This document shows, in pieces, positions 51,889 through 63,148 of a stretch of DNA of 64,000 bases. The stretch's first letter is position 1. Every line of letters starts with the position of its first letter. The notes under the pieces were generated by a model. It was given only the letters and a program-made list of their open reading frames with translations. It was not told the origin of the DNA and did not search any database. The position numbers and the translations under genes are program-made. The DNA comes from Myxococcus xanthus (lineage in GTDB: Bacteria > Myxococcota > Myxococcia > Myxococcales > Myxococcaceae): the NCBI RefSeq assembly GCF_900106535.1, contig NZ_FNOH01000005.1:62001-126000 (forward strand), written 5' to 3'.

Positions 51889-52707
51889 TTATTTCAACGC
51901 AGCGGTAGTGGACTCCCCAGGAGGGGGCGCCAGCAGCCGGGCCTCGCGCAGCCCGCCATAGAGCAGGGTGCCGGCGACGATGGCCACCGGGAGGAAGAAG
52001 GCGTTGAGGATGGGGACCCAGAGCAGCACGTAGATGCCCGCGCCCAGGCCCAGGCAGAGCGCCCGGCGCTCGCGCAGCATCCGGCGCACCTCGGCGAAGG
52101 GATACAGGTGACGCGTCATGGGGGCGGCCAGGTACTCACCCGCCATCCACGTCATGGTGTACAGGCTGGCGAGGACCGTCCACAGCACGCTGCCCACCCC
52201 CGGTATCAAGTGGAGGGGCAGGAGCACCGCCAGGCCCGCGAGGAGGAAGAACAGCCGCGCGAGCGTATGGGCGATGCCGGTGACGAGCCCCCGGACGAAA
52301 CCCGCCACGGTGAAGGAGGCGCCTGGGCCGCCGCCACAGGCCTCTTCGGTCAGCTCAGACAGTGGATCCTGGAGCGGGGCCAGCAATAGGGGCGGCAGCA
52401 CGTTGGCGCCCACGACCCAGAGCACCAGGCCGGACAACACCAGCACCGCGGTCCAGGCGGCCTGGCCGTACCAGCTCTCCGGGCGGGTCCAGACGGATTC
52501 CAGGGCACCGGGGGCGTAGCGCCACAGCAGCCAAGCGAGCCCCACGAGCGCGGCGGCGGTGACGGCGGCACAGAGCGCGGACAGCAGGAACAGCCGACGG
52601 TCGCGCAGGATGAGGGAGAAGGCCCGGCCGAGGAGCCCCATTCCCTGGAAGAAATCGGACAGGCGGGGCTGGGGGGAGATGGTGGGGAGGGTGGAGTGTG
52701 GGCTCAT
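51889..52707 (-). CDS. EI24/CysZ-type integral membrane protein
   Basis: A 272-residue membrane protein with about six hydrophobic segments (LLSALCAAVTAAALVGLAW, AVLVLSGLVLWVVGANVL, FFLLAGLAVLLPLHLIPGVG, GIYVLLWVPILNAFFLPVA). The segment VLPPLLLAPLQDPLSELTEE and the later PGVGSVL are typical of the EI24 domain shared by eukaryotic EI24 and bacterial CysZ, which transports sulfate. Sulfate transport cannot be claimed here as no cysteine-biosynthesis genes are adjacent, but it is notable that the divergent gene makes glutamylcysteine. The two genes share an AT-rich intergenic region of 58 bases. Confidence 0.85.
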   Translation of the reverse strand: MSPHSTLPTISPQPRLSDFFQGMGLLGRAFSLILRDRRLFLLSALCAAVTAAALVGLAWLLWRYAPGALESVWTRPESWYGQAAWTAVLVLSGLVLWVVGANVLPPLLLAPLQDPLSELTEEACGGGPGASFTVAGFVRGLVTGIAHTLARLFFLLAGLAVLLPLHLIPGVGSVLWTVLASLYTMTWMAGEYLAAPMTRHLYPFAEVRRMLRERRALCLGLGAGIYVLLWVPILNAFFLPVAIVAGTLLYGGLREARLLAPPPGESTTAALK

Positions 52708-52748
52708 AAAGGCCAGTGCGCAAATCCGGGCGGGTCCAAAAGTCTAGG

Positions 52749-52756
52749 TTATATAG
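52749..52756. promoter_or_regulatory. AT-rich promoter element between the EI24 and gshA genes
   Basis: The 58-base gap between divergent genes contains GGTTATATAGGGCGCGCCC just 10 bases before the gshA ATG. On either strand TATATA could act as a -10 element, which would make the gshA transcript nearly leaderless, consistent with the absence of a ribosome-binding site. No clear -35 box was found. Confidence 0.35.
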
Positions 52757-52765
52757 GGCGCGCCC

Positions 52766-54103
52766 ATGTCACTCGACCTCAAGCGCGCGGCCTCAGAGCC
52801 CATCTCCTCCGTCGACATGCTGTTGGCTGGATTCCGAGCCGCCGAGAAGCCCAGCGGTGCGCACCGTCTGGGGCTCGAGCACGAGAAGTTCCTCTACCCG
52901 GTGGGCGCCGCGGAGCCGCCGACCTATGAAGGCGAGCGGGGCGTCGGCGCGCTGCTGAACCGGGTGGCCTCGGCGGGCTACACGCCGTTTCGGGAGACGC
53001 CGGAGTCGCCCGTCATCGCGCTGCAGCGCGGTGGCGCCACCATCTCCCTGGAGCCCGGCGGCCAGGTGGAGCTGTCCGGAAGCCCCTTCGTCACCGCGCG
53101 CGAGGCGCATGCGGAGAACCTGACGCACCTGTCGGAGGTGTCCTCCGCCGCGAAGGAGCTGGGCTTGCGGCTCGTCTTCCTGGGCTACCGCCCTTTCGGT
53201 ACGACGGCGCAGATGCCGTGGATGCCGAAGACGCGCTACCTCATCATGCGCCGCACGTTGCCGGAGCGCGGCCGGCTGGCGCTGAACATGATGTTGATGA
53301 CGTCCACCGGCCAGGTGTCCCTGGACTGGGCGGACGAGGCGGACTGTGTCCGCAAGACGGTGGTGGTGGCGCGGCTTGCCCCGCTGATGAATGCGCTGTA
53401 CGCCAACAGCCCCATCGTGGAGGGCAAGCCGTCGGGTTACCTGTCTTTCCGCAACCGCGTTTGGGACGAGGTGGACCCCACGCGATGTGGTTACCTGCCC
53501 GCGTTCTTCGACGGCTCGTTCTCGTATCGCGCCTATGTGGAGTGGGCGCTGGACGCGCCGCTGCTCTTCCTGCGGCGCAACAACGAGTACCTGTACCCGA
53601 AGCTGACCTTCCGGCAGTTGATGAAGGAGGGCTTCGAGGGCAAGCCGCCCGACCTGAACGACTGGACGGACCACCTGTCCACGCTCTTCCCCGAGGTGCG
53701 GCTGAAGACGGTGATCGAGGTGCGCGGCGCGGACTGCGTGAACCCCGCGATGACGGGAGCGCTCGCCGCCCTCTGGCGCGGCATCCTGTACGACGCCACC
53801 GCGCTGGAGGAGGCCGAGCGCCTGTTGCCGAAGCTGACCTACGCCGAGCACCTGGCCTTCCATGATACGGCGCGGCGCGAGGGGCTGGGCGGCCGGCTGG
53901 GTTCGCAGGAGCTGCACCGCCTGGCGGCGGAGATGCTGGCCATCTCCCGCCGGGGCTTGATGCGGCTGGATGCGCAGGATGCGCCCCTGCTGGACGCGCT
54001 GGACGCGGTGGCCGCGTCGGGGCGTTCGCCCGCGGTGGCGGTGCTCGAGGCGTGGGAGAAGAATCCCCGCCCCGAGGCGCTGCTGGACGGCTTCAGCCTG
54101 TGA
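52766..54103 (+). CDS. gshA: Glutamate-cysteine ligase
   Basis: A 445-residue enzyme of the plant/proteobacterial-type (GCS2-like, class 3) glutamate-cysteine ligase family, making gamma-glutamylcysteine with ATP in the first step of glutathione synthesis. Segments typical of this branch are HRLGLEHEKFLYPVG near residue 35 (ATP/glutamate side), ISLEPGGQVELSG, FLGYRPFGTTAQMPWMPKTR, RYLIMRRTLPE, and VIEVRGADCVNPAM near 320. Length is normal. No ribosome-binding site is seen; see the adjacent AT-rich promoter. EgtA of ergothioneine synthesis is a relative with similar motifs, but the full match to this class favours GshA. No gshB is in the window. Confidence 0.95.
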   Translation: MSLDLKRAASEPISSVDMLLAGFRAAEKPSGAHRLGLEHEKFLYPVGAAEPPTYEGERGVGALLNRVASAGYTPFRETPESPVIALQRGGATISLEPGGQVELSGSPFVTAREAHAENLTHLSEVSSAAKELGLRLVFLGYRPFGTTAQMPWMPKTRYLIMRRTLPERGRLALNMMLMTSTGQVSLDWADEADCVRKTVVVARLAPLMNALYANSPIVEGKPSGYLSFRNRVWDEVDPTRCGYLPAFFDGSFSYRAYVEWALDAPLLFLRRNNEYLYPKLTFRQLMKEGFEGKPPDLNDWTDHLSTLFPEVRLKTVIEVRGADCVNPAMTGALAALWRGILYDATALEEAERLLPKLTYAEHLAFHDTARREGLGGRLGSQELHRLAAEMLAISRRGLMRLDAQDAPLLDALDAVAASGRSPAVAVLEAWEKNPRPEALLDGFSL

Positions 54104-54115
54104 CATGGGGGCGGG

Positions 54116-54742
54116 CTAGAACTGCCCGCCAATCATCACATTGCCGTTGAGGAGACTGCCTTTCTCGTCGGCGTTGGTGATGGGGTTTCGGAGGAGGCCC
54201 TCCCCGCCGACGAACCGATACGTGGCGCGCGCGCCGGCCACCAGGTTGCCGAAGCGGTAGTCCAGGCCCGCGGCCAGCGGGAGCTCCGTCTGCCAGTCAT
54301 TGTTGTAGAAGCGGTCCGCGCCGTCAGAGGGGTTGAGGTAGCTCAGGCCGACGCCCGCGCCGACGAAGGGGCGCCACTTTTCGTCGATGAGCGGTCCCGC
54401 CTTGGCGAGCAGGGTGGCGTTGTGGCGCCAGACGCCTTCGCCATCGCCGTTGTTGCGCAGGCGCGAGTCGTCGATGGGGAAGCGCTGGCCTTCGTAGCCG
54501 ACCTCGACGCCTCCGTACTGCCAGGGATAGGCGCTGGCGTTGATGCCCAGCAGCGGGCCCACCTTGGTGTTGCTGCCGAGGTCTCCGGTGAAGTTGCCGA
54601 GACCCAGTCGGACGTCGACGCCCACCAGCGGCCGCTCCTTGACGCGCAGCCGCTCGCCCACCTGCTGTGCCTCGATGGCGAAGGCAGGTCCCGCCATGCC
54701 CAGCGCCGCCGCGGCGGCTCCACCCACAATCGAACGTCGCAT
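54116..54742 (-). CDS. Small outer-membrane beta-barrel protein
   Basis: A 208-residue exported protein with signal peptide (SIVGGAAAAALGMAGPAFA) and a series of amphipathic strands: VGVDVRLGLGNFTGDLG, YGGVEVGYEGQRFP, WRPFVGAGVGLSYLNP and LVAGARATYRFVGGEG, ending in a C-terminal phenylalanine (NVMIGGQF). It looks like an eight-stranded OmpA/OmpW-type barrel. No function assigned. The ATG at 54742 has GGAGGA five bases upstream; the longer frame starting at 54784 adds a non-signal tail. It converges with gshA, with 12 bases between stops. Confidence 0.85.
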   Translation of the reverse strand: MRRSIVGGAAAAALGMAGPAFAIEAQQVGERLRVKERPLVGVDVRLGLGNFTGDLGSNTKVGPLLGINASAYPWQYGGVEVGYEGQRFPIDDSRLRNNGDGEGVWRHNATLLAKAGPLIDEKWRPFVGAGVGLSYLNPSDGADRFYNNDWQTELPLAAGLDYRFGNLVAGARATYRFVGGEGLLRNPITNADEKGSLLNGNVMIGGQF

Positions 54743-54902
54743 CGCATTCCTCCCCGGAAAATCAGTCACCGGAAAGCTGGCCATCTGTCGCCACGGCTAC
54801 AGAGAGAGCCACAGGGACGCACGGTGGCCTGGATGGCCGCGGGCGCATCGGCCCACGGGGCGAAGGGCGCCGTGACTTGTGCGCGGACGAGCGAGGAGGG
54901 GC

Positions 54903-57900
54903 TCAGCGGCGGCCGAAGAGCTTCTTCAGTCCGGACAGCACGCCACCCGGGCGTCGCTCCGGCTCAGCGGCCAGCGGCGAGCGGGCGATGAGCGCGTCGA
55001 AGGTCGCGTCGTCCAAGTGCTCCGTGGCCAGAGACACCGCGTGCCGCTTCATGCCAGGCAGGGTGGTTTCGAGCGACAGGGCTCCATCGACTGAGAGGGC
55101 GAGGTGAAGTTCCACCTCACCCGCGCGCTCCACGTTGAGGGTGAGCCGGCCGAGGTACTCGGCGTCGGACGCCTGCGTGACTGCCCCCTGGAAGAGGGCC
55201 AGCTCGAGTGGACCCGGCACGGCGGGAAGCACCAGCGTCTTGGTGGCGGGCAGGCGGGTGTTCCGTTCGAGGACGCGGCGCAAGGTGCCACCGCGCTCGG
55301 CGACGGCGAGCGGCGAGGACAGCACCTCGGAGACAGTGGCCGCGGGCTTGCCGGCCGCGGCCAGCAGAAGCCCCTGTCCGAGCAGCGCGGCGCCCAGGGC
55401 CACGCTGCCTCGAGTGTCCACGTCGTCGCGCACGCTCACGCCCAGGCTCTCTTCGAGCCGGCGGCGGACCAGCGGCGCGGCGCTCTGCCCGCCGACGAGC
55501 AGCACCGCGTCCAGCCCCTGGGGGGAGAGCGCATTGGATTCGAGCACGTCGCGGACCACGGTGGTGACGCGCTGGGCGAGGTCGGCGGTGAGGGCTTCGA
55601 CTCGCTCCCGGTTGATGGGGGGCACGGTTCCCGAGGGGAGGGTGACGTCCACCTGCTCCTGGCTGGAGAGGGCCACCTTCGTGGACTCGGCGGCGGTGCG
55701 CAGGGGGGCCCAGTCGAAGGGATGGTCCGGCTTGGGCACGCCCTGTTCCGAGAGGTCGCTGGCGATGGCCTCGGCGATGCGCGCATCGAAGTCCATACCG
55801 CCGAGGGTGGCGTCGCCTCCGGTGGTAATGACCTCGAGGTCATCGCCTGTGACTTGCACCACGCAGACCTGGAGACCGCCACCGCCCAGGTCCACGACGA
55901 GCACCCGCTTTCGCGCGAGCCCTCGGCCATGTGCATACGCGAGCGCTGCCGCCGCGGGGGCGATGAGGATGCGCTGGGCATCGAGCCCCGCGAGCGTGGC
56001 GGCTTCGCGAAGGGCCGCGCACTGGCGGTCGGTGAAGTGCGTGGGGGCACAGATGACGGCGCGGGTTGCCTTGCGGCCCAGGTGCGTCGCGGCGGCATGC
56101 TTCAGCTCGCGAAGCAGCATGGCCGTGAAGAGAATGGGTGAGATGACGCGGCCTCGGACCTCCACGGCGGAGTCCCCATTCGTGTCCGTGGTGACGGGGA
56201 AGGGGAGCAACGGGGCGAGCCAGCGAAGTTGCGGAGAACGCGGCTTCAGACCCAGCAGCCGCTTGAGACCGGAGATGGCACGGCGGGGGGCACGTTGGCC
56301 TTCCGTCTGAGCCGTGGCGCCGACGACGAGGTCGCCGGTTCCGTTCACCGCGATGAGCGCGGGAAGGTCCGTGGTGGTGGTGCCGGGGAGGGGAATGAGC
56401 TTGGGTGTCCCGTCCTGGACGACGGCGACGCGCGCATGTGAGGTGCCCAGGTCGATGCCCAGCACGACCTCAGGGAGCGCGGGCGTCGAGGCCGGCTGGG
56501 GAAGGGGGACTTCGAGCAGGGCACGGCGGCGGTTGCGTGGCACGTCCGCGTCCTGAGGGACGGGGGGCGTGGGCTCGGATTCGGTGCGGGCTGGGGCTGC
56601 TTCCGTGTTGAACAGAGAAGCTTCATCCGAGGCCACGCCGGGGCGCACGCTTTCGGTAGCGGTGGTGCGCTCATGCGGCTCGGCAGTCGCGAGTGTTGGC
56701 TCTGGTGGCGGACTCGACTCGGCCGCGGGGGCTGCACTGGCTGCCGCCTGGGGCGGTGTGTCACCTGATGTGGAGGCGCCCTGCGAACGCTCAGCGGAGT
56801 TCGCGCCTGGAGCGGCGTGCGCCGTCTTGTCGACGCCAGGTGCGCTCGGGAGCGCGGCCATCGCCTGTGCGGATGCTGCCTCGCCGGGAGCACTGCCGGA
56901 CGGGTCATCCGTGTGGGTCGTCGTCGTAGATTCGGACGCGACACTCGGGCCACTTTGTTCGGTGGTCGGCGCTGCTGCTTGGGGCTCGGTAGCTGCCTCG
57001 TTGCTTGCCTCGGCGACGGGCGCATCGCTCAGTGGTGACGTCGCGGCGGGGGGCTGAGTGGTGGATGCGTCGCCTGCTTCGGCGTCGGACTGTGCACGAG
57101 GAGGCGCGGCCGTCGCGGACGCCTCCGGGGATGCTACGTGACCTGCCTCGGTGGTGGGCTCGACGCTTGTGATCGAAGTGGCAGTTGGCGTTTCAGTCGG
57201 TGATGCGTCGCCTGCTTTGGCATCGCGCGTTTCGCTCGCGGGCGCCGCCGTCCCGGAGGATGTCGGGGCTGTTTCGTTGCCCTCGTCGGTGTCGGGCTCG
57301 ACGCTTGTGGTCGATGCCTCGGCGGTTGCTCGAATCGTGGATGTATCGCTGCCCTTGGCGGTGGGCTCGGAGCTCGTCGTCGCAGATGTCGCGGAGGGTT
57401 CCGTGGCTGCTTCGTTGGCGGGAGCAGTACCCGTAACTGGCGTCGTCGCGGAGGGTTCCGCCGTTGCAGGCGTGCCAGCTTCCGCGACGATTGGGGTGTT
57501 CGCCTGAGTGACAGATGCTCCGTGGGGCGCCGCTGCATCTGCATCCGTTGCTGGGGCGGAAGCTTCGTCACCGACGGCTTCGTCGAGTTCAGAGGGCGCG
57601 CGTCCACCAGGACCAGGCAGGGATACAGGGCGCGCGGGCGCGGAGGTGGGGGGCTCGGCTGCTGCATGCGCATCGTCGCCTGTCTCCAACTCGGGCGGGA
57701 CACGAAGCAGCGTTTGAGGCGGCTCCACTGGCTCGCTCGAGGCCAGTGCGTCGGAGGCTTTCGCCGTCACGTCCGGAGTCGCGGTCGCTGACGGCGCAGT
57801 GCCGGCGTCGGTTGACGAATTCACCGGGACGAGTGCCGCTTTGGCGGGCTCACCGAGGCCGTGTCGCTCGGCTACGGCATTCGCATTGCTACCTTCATCC

Positions 57901-58784
57901 TCGGACGCCGCGAGGCTCGCGGTGATGGCGAAGTCGAGCCCGTCACTCGAATCAGCTTCAAAGCGCGGAGCGACAGGTCCCGGACGTGCGTCCGCATCTT
58001 GTGTGCTCGGAGCCCCTGAATCAGTGAAAGCACTCCCGCCGAACGCGTCAGAGGCATCAAGTGAGCCCGTGTCCGCCTCACCGGACACCGCATGCGCGTC
58101 CGTGCTGGACGCAGGCTCATCCGGCACTTGCTCGGACTCGGAGGACGGAGCAGCCGTGCCGGAGTCCGGCGCTTCCGCGCGTGCGTCATCATCCGCCGTA
58201 GCAGTCTCGGAACTGGGCGTGAGTTCCGGCACCGCCACCGTGCTCGCGAGATCGGCTCCGTTGGCAGCTACCGCGTCAGGAACTCCCGTCGGCGTGCCTT
58301 CGACGCGCGCATCCTCCCGCGAGGGCTCGCGGGGGGGAGTCGAGGCACGCACCGCATTCGAAGCCTTCGCGCCGGGTGTGCGGCGAACGAGTCCCGGAGG
58401 TGGCGCGGGTGCAGGGGCCGGAGGCGGGAGCGTGACCTGGGCGGGAGCTTGTGGCTCCGCGCTTCCGGTACGTTTCGACACCACCCGGTCGATGAGCGCC
58501 TTGCTCGCAGCGTCCAGCTTCACGAAGCGCACCGTCATGCCGGTACGCCCGCCCACCGCGTCCACCTGGGCCTTCACGACGACGCCTTCGCCGCGAAGCA
58601 GGCGTGTCCCATCGGCAAGGACGAACTCGAACGCCAGCCCGGTACCTTCGGGCTTCATGGCGCGCGTGGCAACGAACACGCCACCGCGCGCCACGTTCGA
58701 GCCGTACTTGTCGATAAACTCCTCCTCCGTCGTGTACGGGAGGCGGATGCGAAGCGGGAGGAGCTTGGACGCTGTCCCGCTCAT
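54903..58784 (-). CDS. Fusion protein: TIGR02266 PilZ-like domain, low-complexity linker, Hsp70
   Basis: A 1293-residue protein of rare architecture. Residues 8-105 form a TIGR02266 PilZ-like domain (NVARGGVFVATR at the place of the c-di-GMP D/NxSxxG motif, here NxAxxG, and no RxxxR motif nearby, so nucleotide binding is doubtful). A Ser/Thr/Ala/Glu-rich low-complexity linker of about 650 residues follows. From about 770 an actin-like Hsp70 ATPase domain begins (GIDLGTSHARVAVVQDG phosphate-1, VVDLGGGGLQVCVVQ phosphate-2, GGDATLGGMDFDARI, adenosine motif AVLLVGGQSAAPLV), then a shortened substrate-binding part without a helical lid and a basic C-terminus (SGLKKLFGRR). The ATG overlaps the stop of the upstream lipoprotein gene in ATGA; alaS precedes that. 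It may be a regulated chaperone or scaffold. Confidence 0.93.
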   Translation of the reverse strand: MSGTASKLLPLRIRLPYTTEEEFIDKYGSNVARGGVFVATRAMKPEGTGLAFEFVLADGTRLLRGEGVVVKAQVDAVGGRTGMTVRFVKLDAASKALIDRVVSKRTGSAEPQAPAQVTLPPPAPAPAPPPGLVRRTPGAKASNAVRASTPPREPSREDARVEGTPTGVPDAVAANGADLASTVAVPELTPSSETATADDDARAEAPDSGTAAPSSESEQVPDEPASSTDAHAVSGEADTGSLDASDAFGGSAFTDSGAPSTQDADARPGPVAPRFEADSSDGLDFAITASLAASEDEGSNANAVAERHGLGEPAKAALVPVNSSTDAGTAPSATATPDVTAKASDALASSEPVEPPQTLLRVPPELETGDDAHAAAEPPTSAPARPVSLPGPGGRAPSELDEAVGDEASAPATDADAAAPHGASVTQANTPIVAEAGTPATAEPSATTPVTGTAPANEAATEPSATSATTSSEPTAKGSDTSTIRATAEASTTSVEPDTDEGNETAPTSSGTAAPASETRDAKAGDASPTETPTATSITSVEPTTEAGHVASPEASATAAPPRAQSDAEAGDASTTQPPAATSPLSDAPVAEASNEAATEPQAAAPTTEQSGPSVASESTTTTHTDDPSGSAPGEAASAQAMAALPSAPGVDKTAHAAPGANSAERSQGASTSGDTPPQAAASAAPAAESSPPPEPTLATAEPHERTTATESVRPGVASDEASLFNTEAAPARTESEPTPPVPQDADVPRNRRRALLEVPLPQPASTPALPEVVLGIDLGTSHARVAVVQDGTPKLIPLPGTTTTDLPALIAVNGTGDLVVGATAQTEGQRAPRRAISGLKRLLGLKPRSPQLRWLAPLLPFPVTTDTNGDSAVEVRGRVISPILFTAMLLRELKHAAATHLGRKATRAVICAPTHFTDRQCAALREAATLAGLDAQRILIAPAAAALAYAHGRGLARKRVLVVDLGGGGLQVCVVQVTGDDLEVITTGGDATLGGMDFDARIAEAIASDLSEQGVPKPDHPFDWAPLRTAAESTKVALSSQEQVDVTLPSGTVPPINRERVEALTADLAQRVTTVVRDVLESNALSPQGLDAVLLVGGQSAAPLVRRRLEESLGVSVRDDVDTRGSVALGAALLGQGLLLAAAGKPAATVSEVLSSPLAVAERGGTLRRVLERNTRLPATKTLVLPAVPGPLELALFQGAVTQASDAEYLGRLTLNVERAGEVELHLALSVDGALSLETTLPGMKRHAVSLATEHLDDATFDALIARSPLAAEPERRPGGVLSGLKKLFGRR
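56490..58450 (-). repeat. 650-residue low-complexity linker of the PilZ-Hsp70 fusion
   Basis: This coding stretch uses almost only Ala, Thr, Ser, Glu, Pro and Asp codons, with imprecise recurring words such as ASTTSVEPDTDEGNE, TATSITSVEPTTEAGH and TEAGDAS-like segments. It has less GC-rich third positions than neighbouring genes. Likely disordered, and prone to length change between strains. Confidence 0.8.
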
Positions 58785-59430
58785 TTCAAGGGAATCCGCA
58801 CATCCCCCCCGGAGCCCTGAAGCAACAGGTGTAGCCCGTCGTCCCGAAGGGCCTCCGGAGGAAGCTCGAACAGGAGGACCACGTCGGTGCGCTCATCCGG
58901 AGCCCAGGTGCGCCGAAGGGGGCGGGTGCCCCCGACGACCTGGGCATCCCGGGCCACGGTGTACGACTGGCCTTCAGCCCCGAAGAGCTTCGCCCCGTCC
59001 AGGTCCAGGGTGAGCGACGCGCCGCCCACGTTCTGCGTCATGAGTTGAACGCGGAAGAACAGGTCCTCGGAGGTCAGGCTCACCTTCCCCGAGCCCTTCA
59101 CCGAGTGCGACGCGTCCAGTCCGGTGAGCTTCACGGACAGGGTCTCCAAGTGCACGGCGTCGTTGGGGGCGGGAAGCTCCCATGCGCGCTCGGTGGGGAC
59201 GTTGATGCCCGCGGCCAGGCCCGCGAGGTTCGCGTTCGGGTCTCCGCGCGTGGCCTCGGGGCCCTGGGAGGGACGGCCGCCCTGGTTCACCCGGTCCACT
59301 TCCTGGCGGAGCTTCTGAAGCGTCCGGTCGTCACCCGTACCCGTGTAGTCAGGCACGGACTCCTCCTTGCAGCCACCCAGGACGAGGGTGGCCGCCAGGA
59401 GCGCCACGGAAGCGGAGGCCCGGTGGTTCA

Positions 59431-59434
<4 letters not shown>
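58781..59434 (-). CDS. Putative lipoprotein between alaS and the PilZ-Hsp70 gene
   Basis: A 217-residue exported lipoprotein: signal peptide with lipobox LVLGGC (Cys22 counting from the GTG), a charged linker and then a C-terminal beta-sandwich-like domain (VHLETLSVKLTGLDASHSVKG, LTSEDLFFRVQLMTQNVGG, RTDVVLLFELPPEALRDDG). DUF4352-like or immunoglobulin-type adhesion/inhibitor domains have this form, but I do not assign one. The GTG start at 59434 overlaps the alaS stop in GTGA; an ATG directly follows as second codon. The stop overlaps the next gene's ATG in ATGA. It is therefore the middle gene of a translationally coupled trio. Confidence 0.85.
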
Positions 59435-62127
<2,693 letters not shown>

Positions 62128-63148
62128 GGTGTGGGTATATGCCACAAGAGGCGGCTTCGCAGGAGTTCTTGGAGGTTGCATGAGGTGCCGGACGACCCCG
62201 GGAACCCGGGACTGACCCGGTCGGTGGCTTGGGAGGGGGGCTGGCGGGAAGGGCGAGCTGCTGTTTCCGGAGGGGCCTGACACGCACCGCGAGCGAAATC
62301 GTGCAGAGTGGCCCATCCAGTTCCACAGACGGTAAATCCCGCAACGTGGACGGCCGCGTGCGGCGTACACACGACAACCGAGCTCCTGTGAACCGAAGTC
62401 ATGCTGCTGGTAGGAGCCCGCTGGGTCTGCCCAGACCTCGCCAATGAGGCGCTGGTCCATTAATTGCTCAACGCAACAACTTGCGAAGCAGTCTGTCGGC
62501 TACTTGACCGTGCTTGCCAGTGAATGAGAAGTGACGCCTGCGTGCTGACCGTAATGGGACAGGCGGGGACCATGTATATGAGGTGGAAGAAGCGGGGGGG
62601 CGGCAGGAACAGTTTTTGATGCCGTGAGATTGTCGAACGGTGGGCACGAGTTGCCAGAAGGCAGCGTGGAAGTGACCAAAGTAAGGTGGCATGCGGTAAG
62701 GCATTGCAGGTGCCAGGGTTCTAATCCGAGTGCTTCGACGATGAGGCGCTGCAGAAGTCGGACACCACGACTGTTGCTCCTCAGTCAGTCAGATGGACTT
62801 CTCGTGGAGAGATGTATTTCGTCTGGCACCGGGTTTCAAACTCTGCTCTGGAGCGAAGGTGACAGGTCACTCTCATCCTCAATTGGGGAGATGCTGACTG
62901 TACCTAGGTGGCTCCCACGCAATCGACCGCTTCCGTAGCTCTCATGGCAGTAGGGCCTCGAACGGGTCCGTTAACGCCTATTGATGGCACGAGAAAACCG
63001 TCGGCCCTGTTCTCGCTTGGGTAGCGAATGGTCGGTCCTGCGAATTTCTCATCCGAACCTTTGGGGGATATTGGGGATGGATTTGCCTTTCTTTCGTTTT
63101 GGAGTGCTTGAGTGGACTTTGGGGAGATGGGACAGGGATGGCGCGAAT
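62128..63148. other. Gene-free region with lower GC between alaS and the peroxidase gene
   Basis: About 1 kb with no supported gene. Short frames on both strands (for example 62624-62938, plus) have no recognised domains. The DNA is visibly richer in A and T and unlike the coding DNA on either side. One GGTTCTAATCC segment looks like a tRNA T-loop but lacks a tRNA around it (rejected). The promoters of alaS (leftward) and the peroxidase gene (rightward) should lie here. Repeated ATGAGGCGCTG words occur at 62438 and near 62738. Confidence 0.55.

Noticed and set aside
54903-58784. Canonical c-di-GMP receptor
   Set aside because: The PilZ-like domain lacks RxxxR and has Ala where the D/NxSxxG motif needs Ser, so binding cannot be claimed.
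62710-62760. GGTTCTAATCC segment resembling a tRNA T-loop
   Set aside because: The flanking five bases do not form a T-stem, and no D-arm, anticodon arm or acceptor stem is present.
62624-62938. Possible 104-residue gene upstream of the peroxidase
   Set aside because: No recognised similarity, poor start and composition typical of non-coding DNA read in frame.
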